NCBI GenBank assembly: GCA_963921795.1
Contig: OY997639.1
Coordinates: 50,841,268-50,905,267 of the forward strand
DNA from: Nannobrachium achirus
Lineage: Eukaryota > Chordata > Actinopteri > Myctophiformes > Myctophidae
Direction: 5' to 3'
DNA: 64,000 bases
The notes below the pieces were generated by a model. That model made no database searches, was not told the DNA's origin, and saw only the letters and a list, made by a program, of their open reading frames with translations. Numbering within the stretch: position 1 is the first letter of the stretch; each line of letters starts with the position of its first letter. A program made the translations under genes and the position numbers. This document shows positions 56,959 through 64,000 of this stretch, one piece after another.

Positions 56959-59009
56959 AGACTGCACTCACACATCGGCAAACAAGGGCTCCACTCCAGT
57001 CTCCACTTTAAAGGGCTCAGCGTACTTTTTTTTAACACACTTTTTCTGCACATAGATGGAGGGATGGAATGAGGGATAACAAACAGCTGGTAAACACCGT
57101 TAGGAAGCTTGGGGCATTGGCTTCGAATGTTAACAACAGAGAAAGAGAAAGACAGAAAGACAGAGAGAGAGAGAAAGAGAGGGAGACAGAGAAAGCACAA
57201 GAGCAGAGGAGAAGGCAACGATGAGCAGAGAAAAAGGCTAGGTTTTCTATTTTTTAAAAAGGTTTTACAAAAGGGACCCTCCCATAGCCCTTGACTTCGA
57301 CCACAGACAGTTTCATTAAACCTGATTACTCTGGTGGCAGACAGGATTCTTCACTTTGTCGTGGGCTTTGTGGCTTTAAGAACGTGAAGACAGAAAGTTG
57401 AGCGCTCTGTTTCGATATATATATATATTTATAACTTCCTTCGTTGTCATGGCGATGGACTTTTTGTTTGGTTGTTTGAGTGACAGTTGGCAGAATGCAC
57501 TGTGCATGTGTGGATGGAGAGTTTGTTGAGGGACAGTAGGAAGAGTGGGGACAGATGGACGCGTAGGGCTGTAAAGTACTCCAACGTTCACATAGAAGGA
57601 CCTGCTGAAACTAGGCTGCTGGATGGACAAACGCATATGTTTTTCTCACCTGCTCCGGAGATGTACTTTGTTTAAATTAAAACTCAAACTACATACACGA
57701 AGTTTAGTCATTGAGGGTTCGGAATATGATTTCATGGTTACCGAAACACATTCTTCCAAGGCTGTGTTGAACTCCTGGTCAGCTTAACCAACTGACAAAC
57801 AAGGTTTTTGCAAACAATTACTTTTCTTTTTATCAGGCAGTTGTTTGTTCCTTCTACAGGTGGACAGTCTCCCAAAGCTTCAAAGTGACTCGTTGGGAAG
57901 GCCATCCTCCATCGGAGGAACATAGTTCATCCATCCAGTGGTTTAGTTACAAAGCAGAAGTTTTGTTTTCCTGCAGGGCTAAAGTGTACATCGATGTGAA
58001 AGGGTAGAAGTCATTCTCTTACTAAGTCTCACTGTGCCTGTGGTGTAAGCAGACAGGGATATCGTAGGCTGGGTACGAGTATTTCTTGCGGTTTCGAGGG
58101 AAAAAAAAGAAGGAAGGACATAAGCTTATAATACTATTTGCTCCCAACTGTTGAAACAACTTTGGAGCCAAAGTTCAGTCAGTCCATTCATGAAAAGGAC
58201 AAAAAAACAACAAAAAAACAACAACAACAAAGAAACAAAAACAAGAAAAACACGCATTGTCATCATTCTCATCATCATCATCATCACATACGTAGAGCAT
58301 CGTTTCCCTCTTCTCTTTTACAACAAATAGATAGTGCAACTTTTAGATAACTTTTCTTTTTGTGTGTGTGTTGTTTTGTCTTGAATGTTAGAGTTGTTGA
58401 GTCACTTCCTCCTGAACCTTGGCACTAAGATTTGGATTTTGTGAGTCTCTGTTTGTTGTGTTCTCTAGTTCTCCATTCTCAGTCCTAGCTTGTGCACAGA
58501 TCCCGGTCCAAAAACAAACAAAAAAGGAACATCCTCAGTCCCAGGGACAGTGCCATCCCGGGGGGCAAAAAAACAAAAGCAACAACAAACGAGTGTGTCA
58601 TTTCAATCTGTGCTAGTATTATATATATATTTTTATATGAAGGAAATATAAAAAAGAAAAAAAGATAGCTAGAAAGCTGAAAAAAGCCCTCCTCACGCAG
58701 TGCATACGTCTCGCCCCAGCAGTGCTAGCTATTTTAATTAATCATAATAAAAAGAAAACAGGAAAAACAAAGAAGAAATCATTTTCAATGCTTGGTTCCT
58801 CTCTTTTCCTTTTTTTTTCTTCGCTTCGTTGTAGCTAAGGTTGATATTTAGTTGTGCATGGGAGTGTGGAGAGAAGACAGGTGAGAGAGAGAGATAGAGA
58901 GATAGAGAGAGACCACTCCTTACAGGTGGTCACTGAAAACAAGGGTGCAGAGGAGCAGGAGACGTCATACTCCAAGTTTCGACGGCTGCTCGGCCCCTCC
59001 CCTCGTTCC

Positions 59010-59594
59010 TCACACCAGGTCATCCGGTTGGCCGTCCTTGGCCTTGGCAGGTACTATTGTGCTTTCTGATTGGCTATGCTGCTGGATCGTCCTACTGCCC
59101 TGCCCGCCCTGCCCCGCCCTCTGGTTATTGCTGTGCTGGTGTAAAAAGAACGCAGCTCCGGGGTAGTGTCCCATCACCTCGCTGTACGCAGGCGGCGGGC
59201 CTTCCATGCGTCCGTGACTGCTCGAGTTCGCCGCACTGATGCCCGAGTTACTGCTGGGCGGCCGCGGGCCTCCGCCTCCTCCCACGCCCGCCATGCCCCC
59301 AACTCCCCCGCCGCCGCCCCCCATGTCGATCAAGTCACTGTCGTAGATGGTCCGGTTGGGCGGGGCCCGCACCGATTCGCGGTTGAGCTCCATCTGCTGC
59401 TCTGGGTCGCGGAGCTGCAGGGTGCAGGGGCCCTGGTAGGGAGGGGGCTCCTCTCCGTCTGATAGGGAGATGGTGGGTGGCAGGTCGATCTGGTGCTGCA
59501 GGTACGGGTAGGTGGGCTGGAAGCGGCTAAAGCGATCTCTCTGCATGAAAGAGGGCGCTGTGAAGCGCTCTCTGGCCTGGGGGGCATACAAGAC
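59010..59594 (-). CDS. ldlrad4: LDLRAD4 terminal coding exon
   Basis: LDLRAD4 is an endosomal/membrane protein of the PMEPA1 family. It lowers TGF-beta signalling by sequestering SMAD2/3 and recruits NEDD4-type E3 ligases. The exon begins after TCTCTACAG (minus strand) in phase 0 with [16 protein letters not shown] and runs 194 codons to the stop. It contains a PPPY motif (EEPPPYQGP), the SMAD-interacting PPNRT block and a second PY motif ([15 protein letters not shown]). The ending [11 protein letters not shown]...NLV-type is characteristic of LDLRAD4 rather than PMEPA1. A glycine-rich stretch of about 20 residues is inserted between DSDLIDM and PPSSNSGIS, where human has only a few residues. 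The exon is GC-rich compared with its surroundings. Confidence 0.95.
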   Translation of the reverse strand, partial: VLYAPQARERFTAPSFMQRDRFSRFQPTYPYLQHQIDLPPTISLSDGEEPPPYQGPCTLQLRDPEQQMELNRESVRAPPNRTIYDSDLIDMGGGGGGVGGMAGVGGGGGPRPPSSNSGISAANSSSHGRMEGPPPAYSEVMGHYPGAAFFLHQHSNNQRAGQGGQGSRTIQQHSQSESTIVPAKAKDGQPDDLV

Positions 59595-60793
59595 CTGTAG
59601 AGACACACACACATGTTCATGAAGCATTAACAGAGCAGAATAGCTTTTGAGAGAGCATGAAGAGAGAGAAACAGTGATATGGAAAGTAAGCAAAGACAGG
59701 TGGTGGATGGGTTAACATCAGCAATAGGGGTCAGAATTACATGTATAACATATACAGGTATATGTCATGTCATATATTTATAACTGGTTCTATGAAAAAC
59801 AAACAGCGTAATACATGGATGCCTTAACTATACTAGTGAAATGCCTTTCATTGCCTGTTCATAATGATTCCATATGGGAAATACATGATACAGTATATGA
59901 TAAATGAGGTATATTTTAAAACGGCTAATTTGAGTCATTACTGTGGCACAACCACAACATATCAATGAGATATAGTACAGAAGTGGACAAGGCAACAGCA
60001 GAACTGATGTTGCAATAAAGAACAAGAATGACCACTGGCCATTTTCTTTTCAACCAGTCGATATTTTGTGTGACTCTGAGGAATGATGGGCTTGCCTGGC
60101 AGCAACAGCATTTAAAATTTTGCTACAATTTGTTACTCTCTAATTGCACTGCAATTATTGCTAAAAGGGAGCTGTAATCCGAAGTGGTAAGGAATCATTT
60201 CAAAGCATAGCTTCTTGTCTGCACCCTAAAACATCACGCTCAATACTTCACGCTATTAGTCGAGTCCATGTTCCCCGCCATATTACTTCTCGGCCGTCGC
60301 CAATCTCGTTCTGACACCACAGTTAATGTTTCCCCCTCACACTGTTCCAGTTTCAACACACCACAGTCACAGCCAACCATTATCAGAGGAAAATGATTTC
60401 AATTAGCGGCCGTGGCTCTAATAGGCGGCCCCTACTGACATGACTGGGGAGCATGACAGACTGAAAAATAAACAGCACAGACACACAGAGAGAGAGAGGA
60501 GGGGGCAGAGAGAGAGAGAGAGAGAGAGAGACTAGAGCAGAGCAGAGCGGGGCAGCTCTCAGACAGCCGTCTAGACAGTGTCAGGGGAGGTGTTGGTGAT
60601 TAATGACGCACCAAAAAGCATCCCCCCTCAGGCAGAAAGACACCCCCCCTGCATCTCACTGCCACCCACACTCTCTCTCTCCATCTCTGTGTCTGCCTCT
60701 CTCTGGCCCTGTCTTTTTCTAGGTCTCTCAGGGTTGTGCCACGTTGCCACGTCCTCTCTCTCTCTCTCTCTGGCTCAGACTGTGTCTGGGTGG

Positions 60794-60836
<43 letters not shown>

Positions 60837-61186
60837 CTGACAGACAGACAGACCTGACGTTCCTGTCAGCCGGATACCTCGTATCTTTATATTTCAACTT
60901 TTTAGTCCCCCCTCCCCCTTTCCTCGTAGCTGCATACCCTACAACAAGCTCACTTGTAAATTGGCTATTTTTACAATATTTCTTTATGAAAGTGAAAGTG
61001 GTTAAGTGTGAGGGTTTTACAAATATTTAACCAATGAAAAGAATTAAGAAGATAGTGTGACTGAATGATAAATACATTGGATCCAAATGGAACTGCACAG
61101 GCTCTTCTTTTCCTTTCTGAAAAGTTAAGAGTTTCTTTCTGTCCGACAGAGACGATGACAGACAGGGTCGGTGGCAGCAGTCTTAC
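59595..61186 (-). other. ldlrad4: LDLRAD4 intron between microexon and last exon
   Basis: Bounded by GTAAGA (donor, 61186 side) and CTACAG (acceptor, 59595-59600). Contains a (CAGA)n tract at 60797-60860, GA and CT tracts around 60490-60770, and a half palindrome at about 60942-60975. Confidence 0.8.
60797..60860. repeat. (CAGA)n microsatellite
   Basis: Tandem CAGA units interrupted twice by CCTGA. Confidence 0.95.
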
Positions 61187-61237
61187 CTCAGAGGCACCTT
61201 GTCGAGAACCACCCTCCGAAGGCCACAAGCAGCCGTC
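61187..61237 (-). CDS. ldlrad4: LDLRAD4 51-bp microexon
   Basis: The minus-strand sequence between CACTCTGCAG and GTAAGA encodes exactly 17 residues in phase 0: DGCLWPSEGGSRQGASE. Human LDLRAD4 and PMEPA1 carry the counterpart EGCLWPS(D/E)S at the same place, between the juxtamembrane segment and the APR/APQ-RERF block. It joins ...HALQQ from the upstream exon to VLYAPQ... in the last exon without a frame shift. The LWPS core and both splice sites make it a real exon despite its size. Confidence 0.92.
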
Positions 61238-61415
61238 CTGCAGAGTGACACAGGAGAGAACAGCACAGTCACCAGGCTGAGCTTCATGCTTGGATGCACA
61301 TCAGAAACACATGCAACAGGGCTACGACATTAAACACTTAAAGACCTGAGGCCAATTCTACATAACGCCTTCTAAAAATCAGTAGTCTCTCACTCTTTGA
61401 AGATTTTTCAAAAAT

Positions 61416-61461
61416 GTTCAAAAATAGCAGATGTATGAGCTTACGTCTGCTATTTTTCAAT
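61416..61461 (+). repeat. Dispersed palindrome, copy 10 (short)
   Basis: AAAAATAGCAGATGTATGAGC pairs with the right arm TACGTCTGCTATTTTT. The central CpG-rich part is missing. Confidence 0.75.
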
Positions 61462-62224
61462 AGCCAAAGTGGAAATCTAAAATGACACAGATGCCATCTT
61501 CTGTTTTCATTATGTTGGAAAAGCCTTGGACATTTTCACCTTCAGGTATGCCAGGTTGAAAGTGGTTATGGTTTGCTGGAATGTCTTGTGATGCATGTTG
61601 AAGAGAATGCCAATTTCACTATTTGAAAACACCATACCATCAGATTACATTTATGTCTATTTGAGCATTCATAATGACACAAAGTCCCTTTTAAATCACC
61701 TTGAAAAGCTATAAATGCCAACTGCCTCAGCGTCTTATGGAGGATTAAACTGGCCCTGAATTTCATGGACAATCTAAAAGTCAGACTGCAACACCAAAGA
61801 GACCGGGCAGACTTTTATCCAAGACAGGGAGGTACTGCAGTGCAGACAAAAACAAACATCTTAACTAGGAAGTGGGAGATGAAACACAAGTGCTGGGGAA
61901 AGCTTGCCGCTTCAAACCCAAGTCTGGTCCCCTTTCTTAGTTGCAGGGACCACAAATGGCAGGCAGACCCAGCACACAAAAAAACCTACAGGATGAAAGC
62001 CACAACAAAAGAAAAGGACTATCAAATAATTGCTGTTTTTCTCCCACTATGATTGACTCCAGGACCTTGTCTCTGTTAAACACATATCAAAGACAAAGGA
62101 GAAAGAAATAACAGAGAACGGAAGAAGAATTGAGACACATTAGCTACATTTCTAGTTGTTTTTAAGTCGGTTTGGAGCAAAAGCCTCAAGCTATTCTTCA
62201 CTCCTTCTTTCTCTGCCCTGGCTG

Positions 62225-62440
62225 ATTTATTTTGTATTTAAAAAAAAAAATTGGGCTGCCTTTATTTGGATAGTTCAGTGTAGATTGACAGGATACAGGA
62301 GCGAGAGACGGGGAGGGACACTGACAAGCCGCAAAGGTCGTCGACTCGTCGGGCTTGGGAATCGAACCCGCGACTTGTGGTCAGGCTGCATTAGAGCATA
62401 TATGTGGTATGCACCATTGGCCCTGGCAGATTTCTGACAT
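62225..62440 (-). mobile_element. tRNA-derived SINE, minus strand
   Basis: On the minus strand, B box GGTTCGATTCCCAAG precedes a CGACCTTTGCGGC body and an A/T tail at 62235-62250. Same family style as 17170-17368. Confidence 0.7.
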
Positions 62441-63278
62441 TATTTTCATGGTGTGACTCTGCAAAAGGCTAGCTACAAATATGCATGCATAAATGCATGT
62501 GTTCGTTAGTGTTAGTGTGTGGATGTGTGCTTAAATGTAAGCTGTGTGTATGCCAGTGCATAAGAGTCTATGTATGTATGTATGGGGTGTTGTGTGTGTG
62601 TGCGCGCGAGCGCGTACCGTGTCCTGTGTGTCGTCATGTTTGCACGGGGGCAAAGCAGCCAGCTGTCTAGACACACGGCTGCGGTGAATTAAACATCAAG
62701 GCCTGGCTGCCAGTAGAGTGTGGCTCTACACGGGAGGAGCTACTGCTGCACTTCAACGGGTTCACCTGCAGACTGGAGCCAGCCTCAGCTGCTCTCTGCT
62801 CTTAACTGGGGCAGGGACACTGGCTCTGTTAAAAAGCACTGATTGTGCTCAACAGAGCCCCGGCGGATGCAAAGTAGTTTAACTATGCCTTGGCCGTACC
62901 GGAGGCGTGGAAAAAGCACTGCTAGTATTACCACGGGATCTTCTCTCTGTGTCTCTCTCTCTGGCTGGAATTTATACTTAGATGCGTGCCAGTGTTGCAT
63001 ACCTAAAGTGTTTTCGGTGCACTGCACGACACGATGTGCAACAGAGTATAAATCAGGCTCTACTCCTCTCTCTCTCGTACACTCAAGAACAGTGGTTCCC
63101 AAACAGTGGGTCGGGACCCAATGTGTGGGTCACGGAACAATTTTCTTTTCCTACATTTAAGTTTTATGTTAAATACAAACAAACAAATCTAAGAAATTCC
63201 ATATACTATATACAGTATATATATATACCTGTTTCCGCGAGAATTTACTGTAGCATTATCTGTGGGACACTTCCGGAG

Positions 63279-63340
63279 AACAGCAGACATACAAGCTCAC
63301 GTCGCGTCACATATGCAACCGCTGTGAGCTTGTAAATCAC
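63279..63340 (+). repeat. Dispersed palindrome, copy 11
   Basis: CAGCAGACATACAAGCTCAC pairs with GTGAGCTTGTAAATC around a CpG-rich centre. It lies inside the hAT element. Confidence 0.8.
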
Positions 63341-63417
63341 ACTCGGCTGCGGCGCCGGAAGCTGCCGCACACCTTAATTTAATTTTAACTAATTTAACTA
63401 CTATATAAATAATAGTA

Positions 63418-63455
63418 GTTAAAATAGCCGATCTACAAGCTCAACACGGCGTGGA
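63418..63455 (+). repeat. Dispersed palindrome, half copy 12
   Basis: AAAATAGCCGATCTACAAGC is followed by CTCAACACGGCG. The right arm is missing. Inside the same hAT element. Confidence 0.75.
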
Positions 63456-63540
63456 GCGATGCACTATGCTTTTTTCTCAACCTGAAAAGTTTGGGAACTA
63501 TTGCTCAAGAACATCACACGCATGTTGCACACGTGTGCGC

Positions 63541-63672
<132 letters not shown>

Positions 63673-63682
63673 TTCCTCTGAC

Positions 63683-63837
63683 CTGTTGCAGGGCGTGGTC
63701 GTGCCGGCGGGCCTGGCTCTGTCTGGTTATGAAGGACCATGTGGAGAGCTTGTAGTGGTTCAGGAGACAGATGATCACCACCACCATCACCGTCATCACC
63801 ACGATGATGATGACAATCTGGACAAACTCCAGTTCAG
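63683..63837 (-). CDS. ldlrad4: LDLRAD4 transmembrane exon
   Basis: 155 bp between TTTGCAG and GTCAGAG on the minus strand. Two bases complete a codon started upstream, followed by 51 codons. It opens ELEFVQ and continues with a hydrophobic segment of about 19 residues ([19 protein letters not shown]), then the basic juxtamembrane stretch [20 protein letters not shown]. This is the single-pass membrane anchor shared by LDLRAD4 and PMEPA1; NHYK and the last exon favour LDLRAD4. The upstream exons for the extracellular LDL-receptor class A domain lie beyond the right edge of the window. Confidence 0.95.
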
Positions 63838-64000
63838 CTGCAAACACACACACAGAGAAAGACATCATGTTAGAAAAGGAGACTGCCATAAAAGCAAAAA
63901 AAAAAGAAAAAAGAAAGTACCCCCCACCACCAACATTTATTTCCTGACTAAATAAAAGTTAAGTCTTCTGAAGAGGCATTGCCAAAGAGCAGAAATTACC

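Larger units (their letters stand above)
63090..63503. mobile_element. hAT element with 8-bp target duplication, in LDLRAD4 intron
   Basis: CAGTGGTTCCCAAAC and GTTTGGGAACTATTG are the ends, flanked on both sides by CTCAAGAA (63082-63089 and 63504-63511). The 414-bp body has no transposase and contains one whole and one half copy of the dispersed palindrome. Confidence 0.93.

Overview
The window reads as teleost (bony fish) nuclear DNA. It is AT-rich and gene-poor, with long (CA/TG)n and (GA)n microsatellites, tRNA-headed SINEs, LINE 3' ends, and many foldback DNA transposons whose termini and target duplications fit hAT, PIF/Harbinger and TTAA-target families. The intron-containing genes have vertebrate exon structures. 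I cannot name the species.

Layout. 1-24.7 kb is repeat territory with no host gene I can support: nested MITE-like foldbacks (2.5-9.4 kb), purine and TG microsatellites (10.4-10.9 kb), two interstitial repeat arrays (12.7 and 14.1 kb), SINEs (13.3 and 17.2 kb) and a decayed LINE with a recognisable reverse-transcriptase segment (20.9-22.1 kb). At 24,881-27,694 lies an uninterrupted 937-codon RNF40-type (Bre1) E3 ligase frame, best read as an intact retrocopy. At 30.1-32.5 kb there is a four-layer nest: a TTAA-flanked foldback, an internally deleted LTR retrotransposon in its left arm, a hAT MITE inside that, and a short palindrome inside the MITE. At 36,638-38,311 lies a second uninterrupted full-length frame, ALDH4A1 (P5C dehydrogenase). 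A 2.3-kb foldback carrying seven CCATATATGG boxes starts 4 bp after its stop codon.

45.4-47.8 kb is FAM210A (three coding exons, + strand). 52.2 kb to the right edge is the 3' part of LDLRAD4 (- strand): a transmembrane exon, a 51-bp microexon, the terminal PY-motif exon and a long inferred 3'UTR. The two genes converge tail to tail, as FAM210A and LDLRAD4 do on human chromosome 18, which supports both identifications.

Functionally the genes are unrelated: a chromatin ubiquitin ligase copy, a mitochondrial proline-catabolism enzyme copy, a mitochondrial membrane protein and an endosomal TGF-beta attenuator. The most unusual signal is a dispersed, CpG-rich, near-perfect palindrome with conserved arms (core AATAGCNGATCTACAAGC). 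It recurs about 14 times in whole or part and repeatedly sits inside, often at the middle of, unrelated foldback transposons.
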